64,000 nucleotides of DNA from positions 1 to 64,000 of the forward strand of contig NZ_KB895543.1 in NCBI RefSeq assembly GCF_000374925.1, in the 5' to 3' direction. The DNA comes from Arthrobacter sp. 131MFCol6.1 (GTDB lineage Bacteria > Actinomycetota > Actinomycetes > Actinomycetales > Micrococcaceae). Below are positions 17,657 to 24,945 of the stretch, piece by piece. The notes beneath the pieces were generated by a model. The model saw nothing but the letters and a program-made list of their open reading frames with translations. It did not search any database and was not told the DNA's origin. The position numbers and the translations under genes are program-made. Within the stretch, counting starts at the first letter, position 1, and each line of letters starts with the position of its first letter.

Positions 17657-19804
17657 TTACAGGTTTGAGCGGTTTGGCAGGCTTGACGGGTCTGACTGGC
17701 TTGACTGGGTTGAGTGGCCGGCGGAGGTGCCGACCAATTGGGCGGCAGCCGAACGGACGACGGCGACACCGCCGGCCGCGAGGCCGAGCCCGCCGTCGAG
17801 CTCGGCGCCGGTGAGCAGGTCCACACCTTCCAGCGGCAGCCGGACGTCGTGCGCCCCGTGGTTAATGCAGAACGTCCAGTCCGTCCCGTCCTTGCTGCGC
17901 CGGACCACTTCCACACCGTCCGGCAGCTGGGGAACGAGCGGCTGCACCCTGGCATCGGCGCAGACGACGGCGAGCAGTTCGGCCAGCCCCTCCGGCGCGA
18001 GTGACGTGGCGACATAGTAGGAGCGGCCGCTTCCGGCGCGGTTACGGGTCACGGCCGGAGAACCGGCGGCCGGTCCCTCCGCCACGGCCGCGAGGACCTC
18101 GGCGGTGGTGGCATGCCCCAATTCGTTCCAGCAGGTACCGGCCCCGAAGCTGCTGAGCCGGATGCTTTCGCCGCCGCGCAGCGGGAAAAACTCTTCCATC
18201 TTCACACCCAGCAGTCCGCTGAACGCGCCGGGGTAGCTGCCAAGCCTGATGTGGTCATTTTCGTCCACGATACCGGAGAAATAGGTCACCACGAGGTGGC
18301 CGCCGGAACGCACATACGCGTCCAGATTCGCGGCCCCGGCATCGCTCACGAGGTACTGCATCGGCGCGACGACGAGCCGGTAGCCGGAAAGATCATCGGT
18401 GCCCTGGCGGAAGTCGGTGGGGATGCCGGCCCGGTAGAAGGCATCATGCCAGCGCCGGGTTTCGGCGATGTTGGAGGCATCCACGCTCGGGTGCGAGTCC
18501 AGTTCCGAGGCCCAGCGCGCGTCAGTGTCGTGGAGGATCGCGACGTCCACCCGGCCGGACGCGCCCGTAACCACCGAGCCGCTGACCTCGGCCAGGCTGC
18601 GCAGCGCCTGGCCCAGCTGGACCACTTCGCGCCAAACCTTGGTGTCCGTGCCGGCATGCGGCAGCAGCCCGGAATGGAACTTCTCGGCGCCGGCCCGCGA
18701 GGCCCGCCACTGGAAGAAGAGCGCACCGTCGGCGCCGCGGGCAACATGCTGCAGGGAATTGCGCAGCATCTCACCAGGCGCCTTGGCGATGTTGCGGGGC
18801 TGCCAGTTCACGGCGGAGGTGGAATGCTCCATGAGCAGCCACGGCTGGCCCTTGGCCCAGCCGCGGGTGAGGTCCGCGGTTGCCGCCAGTTCCTGAAAAT
18901 TCCGCGGGTCCTCGGCGATCAGGTAGTGGTCGTTGGAGACCACGTCCATTTCCTCGGACCAGCGCCAGTAGTCCACGGGCTGGTGCAGGCCCATGTTGAA
19001 GCCCATGAAGTTGGTGGTCACGGGATGCCCCGAGTGCGAGCGGATGATCGCGGCCTCGGCCTTGTAGCATTCGAGCAGTTCATCGGAGGAGTAGCGGGCG
19101 AAATCCAACTGCTGGGTCGGGTTGACCCAGGTCCCGGAGGTGCGGGGCGGCAGGATCTGCTCCCAGGCCGAGTAGCGCTGGGACCAGAAGGCGGTGCCCC
19201 ACGCGGCGTTGAGGGCCTCAAGGCTGCCGTACCGGAGTTGGAGCCAGCGCCGGAAGCCGGTGGCGGCGCCGTCGGAGAAATCCGGTTGGTTGTGGCAGCC
19301 GTACTCGTTGTGGACGTGCCACATCACGACGGCGGGGTGGTCCTTGTACCGGACTGCGATCTGCTCGGTCAGTGCCGCGGCGGCCCGGCGGTATTCGGCG
19401 CTCGAGGCGGCGAAGGCCTGCCGGGAACCGTAACTGTGCCGCACGCCGTCGGCCGTTACCGGCAGGGACTCGGGGTATTTGTGGCTGAACCAGGGCGGAG
19501 GCGACGCCGTGGCATTCGCCAGGTCCACCCGGATGCCGTTGGCGTGCAGCAGGTCCAGGACCCGGTCCAGCCAGCCGAACTCGTAGACGCCCTCGGACGG
19601 CTCAAGCAGGGACCAGCTGAAGATGCCCACGCTGACCAGGTTGACGCCGGCCTCGCGCATCAGCCGGACGTCCTCGTCCCAAGTCTCCTCGGGCCACTGC
19701 TCCGGGTTGTAGTCCCCGCCGAATGCCAGCATCGGGGAGCCTTCGGAACCGAGGCGGGCGGTGATGTAGTCCATGCCGTTGTGGTGGGTGGTGTTGAAGT
19801 CCAC
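17657..19804 (-). CDS. Beta-galactosidase, GH42 family
   Basis: 715 residues. The GH42 barrel begins FGGDYNPEQWPEETWDED; the acid/base Glu is in WHVHNEYGCH (near 165) and the nucleophile Glu in LLMEHSTSAVNWQ (near 325). A trimerisation domain (AVNWQ to about 600) and a small C-terminal beta domain follow. There is no signal peptide, so it cleaves imported beta-galactosides. GTG at 19804 is chosen because AAAGGA lies six bases upstream, at the end of the permease gene; the stop of that gene is two bases away. The tail (about the last 25 residues) is serine-rich with short DNA repeats and is probably disordered. Confidence 0.94.
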   Translation of the reverse strand: MDFNTTHHNGMDYITARLGSEGSPMLAFGGDYNPEQWPEETWDEDVRLMREAGVNLVSVGIFSWSLLEPSEGVYEFGWLDRVLDLLHANGIRVDLANATASPPPWFSHKYPESLPVTADGVRHSYGSRQAFAASSAEYRRAAAALTEQIAVRYKDHPAVVMWHVHNEYGCHNQPDFSDGAATGFRRWLQLRYGSLEALNAAWGTAFWSQRYSAWEQILPPRTSGTWVNPTQQLDFARYSSDELLECYKAEAAIIRSHSGHPVTTNFMGFNMGLHQPVDYWRWSEEMDVVSNDHYLIAEDPRNFQELAATADLTRGWAKGQPWLLMEHSTSAVNWQPRNIAKAPGEMLRNSLQHVARGADGALFFQWRASRAGAEKFHSGLLPHAGTDTKVWREVVQLGQALRSLAEVSGSVVTGASGRVDVAILHDTDARWASELDSHPSVDASNIAETRRWHDAFYRAGIPTDFRQGTDDLSGYRLVVAPMQYLVSDAGAANLDAYVRSGGHLVVTYFSGIVDENDHIRLGSYPGAFSGLLGVKMEEFFPLRGGESIRLSSFGAGTCWNELGHATTAEVLAAVAEGPAAGSPAVTRNRAGSGRSYYVATSLAPEGLAELLAVVCADARVQPLVPQLPDGVEVVRRSKDGTDWTFCINHGAHDVRLPLEGVDLLTGAELDGGLGLAAGGVAVVRSAAAQLVGTSAGHSTQSSQSDPSSLPNRSNL

Positions 19805-19806
19805 GT

Positions 19807-20775
19807 TTATCCTTTGCTGGAGCCGAGGGTCAGGCCCGCCACGAAGTGGCGCTGCAGGAGCAGGTAGATGATCAGGGCCGGAATCGCCGTGATCATGGCG
19901 CCGGCGGCGATCAGATTGTAGTTGGAGAGGAACTGGCCCTGGAGGTTGTTGATCGCGGTGGTGACGGGAAGCCTGTCGCCGCTTTGGATGAAGAGCAGGG
20001 GCCAGAAGAAGTCGTTGTAAATGAAGATCACCTCGAGCGTGCCCATGGCGGCCAGGGCCGGGCGGCACAGCGGCAGGATGATGTCCCAGTACTGGCGCCA
20101 GACGCCGGCACCGTCAACCAGGGCTGCCTCCGTCAGCTCGGGGGACAGGGCCTTCATGTAGTTCGAGAGGACGAATGTCACGAACCCGATCTGGAAGGCG
20201 GTGTCCACGGCGATCACGCTGATGTAGGTGTTGAGCAGGTTCCCGGAATCGCTCACGGCGTAGGGCAGCTCGAAGTGCTTGAACATTTCAAAGAGCGGCG
20301 CCGCCAGCACCTGCGGCGGCAGCAGGTTTCCGGCGGTGAACATGATCAGCAGCGTGATGTTGAACTTCCAGCTCACCCGGCTCACGGCGAACGCCATCAT
20401 GGAGGCGAAGAAGAGGATCAGGAACACCGAGGGGACCGTGATGAGCACGGAGTTCCAGAACAGCTGGGAAAAGCCGCCCTGCGTCCATGCCTGGGCGAAG
20501 TTGTCGAAATTGAAGGCGCCGCCGGTGCTGAAGTAGCCGTATTTGTCGGTGTCAGCTTTGGGCCGCAGGGCAGTGAAAATGGCCCAGGCCAGGGGGACGA
20601 GCCAGATTGCCGCCATGACGATGAGGAAGACGTGGGTGCCGTAGTGCCTCTTGCCCTGCTTGTTGTTGGCCGGGCGGTCCGGGCGGGGGCCGGGCCTGCC
20701 GGGGCCGGAGCTGCGCTGCCGGGCGTCGGCCGGGCTGCCGGCCGCGGCGGCATCGGTTGGATGGGCGATGCTCAT
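19807..20775 (-). CDS. Carbohydrate ABC transporter permease (CUT1, MalG-like)
   Basis: 322 residues with about six membrane helices after a 45-residue proline/arginine-rich cytoplasmic lead. The EAA loop contacting the ATPase is seen in EAALVDGAGVWRQYWDIILPLCRPAL. With the upstream permease it forms the channel of a galactoside importer. Its ATG overlaps the stop of the upstream permease (ATGA). A longer open frame running upstream to 21804 in the same frame is an out-of-frame read of the first permease. Confidence 0.94.
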   Translation of the reverse strand: MSIAHPTDAAAAGSPADARQRSSGPGRPGPRPDRPANNKQGKRHYGTHVFLIVMAAIWLVPLAWAIFTALRPKADTDKYGYFSTGGAFNFDNFAQAWTQGGFSQLFWNSVLITVPSVFLILFFASMMAFAVSRVSWKFNITLLIMFTAGNLLPPQVLAAPLFEMFKHFELPYAVSDSGNLLNTYISVIAVDTAFQIGFVTFVLSNYMKALSPELTEAALVDGAGVWRQYWDIILPLCRPALAAMGTLEVIFIYNDFFWPLLFIQSGDRLPVTTAINNLQGQFLSNYNLIAAGAMITAIPALIIYLLLQRHFVAGLTLGSSKG

Positions 20776-21722
20776 GCCTCTTTGTCCTTTCCGAACGCGC
20801 GGGAGAGGTAGAACGTGATGGGGATCAGCGAGATGACCAGCAGGATGACGGCCAGCGCCGAGCCGATGCCGATCACCTGCCCCTCGCCCACCAGGTTCTG
20901 GATGACCAGGGCGCTGATCAGTTCCAGCCCGTTGGTGCCGCGGTTGATCACGTAGACGATGTCGAACGCCCGGAGGGATTCGATGACGGTGATGACGATG
21001 ATGATGACGTTGACCGGGCGCATGGCCGGAAAGATCACCCGGAAGAAGGTCTGGACCGCGTTGGCGCCGTCGATCTGGGCCGCCTCGCGCAGGGTCGGAT
21101 CCACGCCCTTGAGCCCGGCCAGGTACAGGATCATGACGTAGCCGGCGTGCCGCCAGGTGGCGGCGAAGAGGGCAGCCCAGATGTTGACGCTGGAATCCCC
21201 GAACCAGTCGACGGCCTGGGGCGTGCCGGCGGTGCCGAGCAGGAAGTTCAGGAGGCCGCTGTCCCGGTTGTAGAACAGCTGCCAGATGATCCCGATCAGG
21301 GCCAGGGACAGCATCACCGGGGCGAAGAAGATGCTCTGGTAGATCCGCGTGCCGCGGATGTTCTGGTCCAGGAGCACGGCCAGCAGCAGCCCCAGCGGAG
21401 TGGCGACGAGTGCCAGGAAGGCCAGCCACAGCACGTTGTGTTGCATGGCCGGCCAGAACGGCGGGTAGTCCTGGGCGATGAACTGGTAGTTCTCGACGCC
21501 GGCGGGCTTGATGTCGGTCAGCTCCAGCCCGTTCCAGCGGGTGAAGGACAGTCCTACGGACATGAGGGTGGGGATCCAGACCAATACGAGCTGGATCAGC
21601 GTGGGGACGCCCACCATCAAGCCGAGCACCACCTTGTCGCGGCCGGACAGCCGCCGAACCCGCCGCGCGGGGGCGGCGGCTGCTTTGCGCCCCCGCGCCG
21701 ACGGATTGGTAGAGACACTCAT
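20772..21722 (-). CDS. Carbohydrate ABC transporter permease (CUT1, MalF-like)
   Basis: 316 residues with six predicted helices and the EAA motif EAAQIDGANAVQTFFRVIFPAMRP. It is a standard partner of the MalG-like permease. It lies about 100 bases after the solute-binding protein gene, separated by a strong hairpin. No ATP-binding subunit is encoded in the operon, so a shared MsiK-type ATPase from elsewhere is expected, as is known for actinobacterial CUT1 systems. Confidence 0.94.
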   Translation of the reverse strand: MSVSTNPSARGRKAAAAPARRVRRLSGRDKVVLGLMVGVPTLIQLVLVWIPTLMSVGLSFTRWNGLELTDIKPAGVENYQFIAQDYPPFWPAMQHNVLWLAFLALVATPLGLLLAVLLDQNIRGTRIYQSIFFAPVMLSLALIGIIWQLFYNRDSGLLNFLLGTAGTPQAVDWFGDSSVNIWAALFAATWRHAGYVMILYLAGLKGVDPTLREAAQIDGANAVQTFFRVIFPAMRPVNVIIIVITVIESLRAFDIVYVINRGTNGLELISALVIQNLVGEGQVIGIGSALAVILLVISLIPITFYLSRAFGKDKEA

Positions 21723-21738
21723 GGAGATTCCTTGCCTT

Positions 21739-21774
21739 GTGAAATTCAGAGTGAAATGCAGAGTGAAATGCAGT
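21739..21774. repeat. Three tandem 12-base repeats
   Basis: GTGAAATTCAGA, GTGAAATGCAGA and GTGAAATGCAGT follow each other directly between the permease start and the upstream hairpin. They are non-coding and look like a local slippage expansion. Confidence 0.85.
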
Positions 21775-21788
21775 GGAGAAGAGCCGTG

Positions 21789-21816
21789 CTGACCGCGCGG
21801 TCAACCGCGCGGTCAG
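21789..21816 (-). promoter_or_regulatory. Strong intra-operon hairpin after the solute-binding protein gene
   Basis: A perfect 12-bp stem (CTGACCGCGCGG with CCGCGCGGTCAG) and a 4-base loop TCAA (TTGA in the transcript) start six bases after the stop codon on the minus strand. There is no T-run. Such hairpins commonly stabilise the binding-protein part of an operon mRNA or partly terminate transcription, so that binding protein exceeds permease. Confidence 0.7.
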
Positions 21817-21821
21817 TCGCT

Positions 21822-23138
21822 CTACTGGGCGGCGTACAGCGACTTGGCCTGGGCTTCCAGGTTCTTCACATCGACGTTGCCGTCCTTGATGAAGGACTGC
21901 AGCGCCGGGATCATCACGTTGTTGGCCATGGCGGGCAGGGCGTCGCGGTCGAAGAACTGGCTGATGTTCTTGGCGCCGCTGATGGCCTCGGCCAGCTTCT
22001 TGTTCAGCGGCGTGAACTTGGACGTATCGGCGCCCTTGGCGGTGGCGATATTCGACGAGTCGACCGAGGCGTACACATCCTGTCCTTCCGGGGTTCCGAC
22101 GTAGGCAAGGAAGTCCCGCGCGGCCTGGTTCTGGCCGCCCTTCTTGGAGAGCAGCAGGCCGTCGATGGGTGCCTCGATGGCGTCCCGGCCCTCCACCGCG
22201 ACCTCGGGGAACGGGAAGAAGTCGATGTCGTCGGCAATTGCCTTGTCCGTGTACTGCTGGGTGAGGAAGGAGCCGAGCAGGTACATGCCGGATTTCTTGT
22301 CCGCGAGGGACTTCGCCGAGTCCTGCCAGGTCATGCCCAGGGCATTCGGGTTCTGGAACGGGAGAAGGGCCTTCCAGGTGTCGAAGACATCGCTGACCTT
22401 CTTCTGGTCCCAGCTTTCCCGGTGCGCGGTGAGGTCCATGTGGAACTGGTAGCCGTTCAGGCGCATGTTCAGGTAGTCGAAGGTGCCCATGGCGGGCCAG
22501 CCGTCCTTGTCCGCAAATTCAATCGGGATCAGGCCGTCGGCCTTCATCTTGGTGGCGAGGGCCTTCAACTCATCGAACGTCGTGGGGACGGTGTACCCCT
22601 TTTCCGTCCAGAGGCTCTTCCGGTAGAAGAAGCCCCAGGGGTAGTTGTAGTTCGGGATCAGGTACATCTTGCCGTCGGCGCCCGTCGAGGCCTTTTTCAG
22701 GGCGTCGGAGTAGTTTCCGCCGACCTTTTCCCAGACGTCGTCGATCGGGGCGAGCAGTCCCTTGCCGGCGTAGTACTGCATGCGGTAGCCGGCGAACCAG
22801 GTGAACGAATCGTCCGGGCTGCCCTGAAGGTAGGTGTTGATTTTGTTCTGGAAGTCGTTGTGCGCCACCACGTTGGTGGTGACCGCGATGCCGGACTTCT
22901 TCTGGAAAGCGTCGGTCACCGCCTTGTAAGCGGCCTTGGGAACCTCATCGGAGGACCCGGAACCGAACGTGGCCGTCTTGGCGCCGCCGCTGGCAGGAGC
23001 GCTGCCGCCCGTGCAGGCTGAGAGCAGGGGAATGCCGGCCATCGCAACTGCCCCCGCGCCGAAGGTCTTCAGCAGCGTCCTCCGGTCCCACCCGCCTCGG
23101 CTGGAGGCCCGGAGCAGTGCGTCTTCATGCATGGTCAT
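21822..23138 (-). CDS. Galactoside ABC transporter solute-binding lipoprotein
   Basis: 438 residues. The signal region carries a twin arginine (R19-R20, DRRTLLKTF) and a lipobox LLSAC with lipidated Cys42, so it is probably a Tat-exported lipoprotein. The mature part matches family 1 sugar-binding proteins (ALKKASTGADGKMYLIPNYNY, KSGMYLLGSFLTQQY). It captures the sugar outside and delivers it to the two permeases. ATG at 23138 has AAAGGAG about seven bases upstream. It is the first gene of the operon. The ligand is probably an alpha- or beta-galactoside, judged from the enzymes downstream. Confidence 0.93.
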   Translation of the reverse strand: MTMHEDALLRASSRGGWDRRTLLKTFGAGAVAMAGIPLLSACTGGSAPASGGAKTATFGSGSSDEVPKAAYKAVTDAFQKKSGIAVTTNVVAHNDFQNKINTYLQGSPDDSFTWFAGYRMQYYAGKGLLAPIDDVWEKVGGNYSDALKKASTGADGKMYLIPNYNYPWGFFYRKSLWTEKGYTVPTTFDELKALATKMKADGLIPIEFADKDGWPAMGTFDYLNMRLNGYQFHMDLTAHRESWDQKKVSDVFDTWKALLPFQNPNALGMTWQDSAKSLADKKSGMYLLGSFLTQQYTDKAIADDIDFFPFPEVAVEGRDAIEAPIDGLLLSKKGGQNQAARDFLAYVGTPEGQDVYASVDSSNIATAKGADTSKFTPLNKKLAEAISGAKNISQFFDRDALPAMANNVMIPALQSFIKDGNVDVKNLEAQAKSLYAAQ

Positions 23139-23191
23139 AATTTCTCCTTTGAAATAACGCGGGTGGAGTGAAGCAGCTCACATCAATAGCT

Positions 23192-23219
23192 ATCATAATC
23201 GCACAATAAAGAACGTCAA
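23192..23219 (-). promoter_or_regulatory. Promoter of the galactoside operon
   Basis: On the minus strand TTGACG (23219-23214) and TATGAT (23197-23192) are separated by 16 bases. This is one of the best housekeeping-type promoter matches in the window. The leader to the ATG at 23138 is roughly 45 bases. Confidence 0.8.
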
Positions 23220-23240
23220 GTAGCAAAAAAGAACATCTTG
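23204..23240 (-). promoter_or_regulatory. Phased direct repeats, candidate DeoR-family operators
   Basis: Two 17-base direct repeats spaced exactly 20 bases apart (CAAGATGTTCTTTTTTG and CTTGACGTTCTTTATTG on the minus strand, 13 of 17 identical). One covers the -35 and spacer, the other lies just upstream. Two same-face sites overlapping a promoter fit repression by the DeoR regulator of this operon; binding is inferred. Confidence 0.6.
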
Positions 23241-23376
23241 ATCCGCAGGCCGGACTCGTCCGTTGACTTAGGGCGGGGTCGCTCTTAGCGTTAAGCCCCT
23301 CAGGGTGCCGATGTGGTCCGCCGGTTGGCGGTGGCGCCCGGAACCGCGGATACATGGCGAAAACCCAGGTGCACCC

Positions 23377-24708
23377 ATGAAGATCAAGTCCACAGCCGCC
23401 GCCACGCTGCTCGTCCTGCTGTTCCTGGGAGGATTGCTCGGCGGCCCGTCCGCGTCCGCGCCGGCGTCGTCCGAAGGCGCCACGTATTACGTGAGCGCCG
23501 ACGGCAGCGACCTCAACGACGGGACGTCGCCGCAATCGGCCTGGGCGACGCTCGACAAGGTCAGCGCCACCGCGCTGCGGCCCGGGGACTCGGTCAGCTT
23601 TCGCCGCGGAGACACCTTCTCCGGCGGTCTTGTGGTCGGCCAGAGCGGCACCAGCCGGCTCAAGGTCACCCTGAATGCCTACGGAAACGGCGATCCGCCC
23701 ACTATTACGGGCGGGCTGACAGGTACGTGCGTCAGGCTCGACGGCGACTACATCACCGTGGACGGCCTGCGGGCGGAGTCGTGCGGCTATGCAGGCTTCA
23801 GCGTCTATGGCGACCACGGCTCCGTGCGGAACTCCGCCGCCAGGAACAATGCCGCCGGCATCAAGGTGAGCGAGGGCTCCGACTTCGGCACCTATGCCAA
23901 CAACACGCTGGCCGACAACAACATCATGAACGTCAATACGCCGGGGGAGCTGTGTGGCACCGCGACGTCCCTGAAGTGCGACGACGACTCGGGCGCGTTT
24001 GGCTTCCTGATCAACGGCAACGACAACGAGTTCACCGGCAACACCGTCACCGGCTCCACGGCGGTGTCCTACGACTTTGGCCACGACGGCGGCGCGTTTG
24101 AAATTTTCAACGGCAACCGGAACAGGATCCACCACAACGTGGCCGTGGATAACAACGTCTTCTCCGAGCTGGGGCGCGGGAAGGGCGGAACTGCCGACGG
24201 CAACACGTTCAGCTACAACCTGGTCCGGGCCACCTGCGGCCCCAACTGCTCCCAGGCCACGGGGCTGATTGCGCGAGGCAGGACGTCGTCCTTCGGCCCG
24301 ACCAACGGCACCACGTTCGAATACAACACCGTGTGGCTGGACGGGCCGGACTCCCAGGCTCTGGTCTGCCACGCGTCGTGCCCTGCCTCCACGGTCGTCA
24401 AGGGGAACATCCTGGTGGCCGCCCGCAACGCGCTGTGGATGGACGGCACTGGCTGGACCGAACAGGAAAACGTCCTCAACGGCCCCACGAACATCGTTCC
24501 CAGCGCGACCTCCACCACCGAGCCGGCCGACTTTGTGAACGCGCCCGCCGATCTACACCTCTCCGGCGCGAGCCCGGCCATTGACCGGGCCGGGATCAGC
24601 CCCTTCCCCATGGATTTGGACGGGCGGCCGGCCAACCAAAAGGGCGACTGCCAGGGCGGTGGCGCGGCCGATGCCGGGACCTACGAATACAGGCCGGCCA
24701 ACTGCTGA
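23377..24708 (+). CDS. Secreted right-handed parallel beta-helix protein
   Basis: 443 residues with a Sec signal peptide (KIKSTAAATLLVLLFLGG, cleavage likely after ASA near 28). The mature N-terminus YYVSADGSDLNDGTSPQSAW is the typical opening of DUF1565/pectate-lyase-fold beta-helix proteins. It is followed by repeated rungs rich in N, G and D such as ITVDGLRAESCGYAGFSVYG and NEFTGNTVTGS. Such proteins often bind or cleave polysaccharides outside the cell, but no catalytic residues can be assigned. It is divergent from the galactoside operon, so a link to galactan-type material is possible but unproven. ATG 23377 has a weak CAGGTG upstream. Confidence 0.82.
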   Translation: MKIKSTAAATLLVLLFLGGLLGGPSASAPASSEGATYYVSADGSDLNDGTSPQSAWATLDKVSATALRPGDSVSFRRGDTFSGGLVVGQSGTSRLKVTLNAYGNGDPPTITGGLTGTCVRLDGDYITVDGLRAESCGYAGFSVYGDHGSVRNSAARNNAAGIKVSEGSDFGTYANNTLADNNIMNVNTPGELCGTATSLKCDDDSGAFGFLINGNDNEFTGNTVTGSTAVSYDFGHDGGAFEIFNGNRNRIHHNVAVDNNVFSELGRGKGGTADGNTFSYNLVRATCGPNCSQATGLIARGRTSSFGPTNGTTFEYNTVWLDGPDSQALVCHASCPASTVVKGNILVAARNALWMDGTGWTEQENVLNGPTNIVPSATSTTEPADFVNAPADLHLSGASPAIDRAGISPFPMDLDGRPANQKGDCQGGGAADAGTYEYRPANC

Positions 24709-24866
24709 AACGCTGCGGCGTGGCAGGTGCTGCCCCGCCGCCGGGCGGGAACTGCGCGGGAGCCGCAACTGAACCGGATCACCACCCAGCGCTGGTCCCA
24801 GGGTGTTCGGGGCGGCCCGGCGGATGTTACATAGTTGCAACTGCCGGGACACCCGTGCGAAATCGT

Positions 24867-24899
24867 CCCGGGAGGATACTTGAAGTGCGTCCTCCCGGG
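24867..24899 (+). promoter_or_regulatory. Inverted repeat upstream of the GH15 fusion gene
   Basis: CCCGGGAGGA and TCCTCCCGGG form a perfect 10-bp stem with a 13-base loop, ending 46 bases before the ATG at 24946. It could end transcription from the beta-helix gene or act in the leader. There is no T-run after it. Confidence 0.45.
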
Positions 24900-24945
24900 G
24901 ACGATTCTCATGCAGGCATTGGGGACTACTCGAAGGACCGCGCCG

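Noticed and set aside
18113..19867. A 584-codon open frame on the plus strand
   Set aside because: It is antisense to the GH42 beta-galactosidase, which has clear catalytic motifs on the other strand.
19807..21804. A 665-codon minus-strand frame joining the second permease to upstream sequence
   Set aside because: Only the last 322 codons are a permease; the rest reads the first permease out of frame. The true start at 20775 overlaps the first permease stop.
20757..23021. A 754-codon open frame on the plus strand
   Set aside because: It runs antisense across the two sugar permease genes and the binding-protein gene; no ribosome site or family resemblance.
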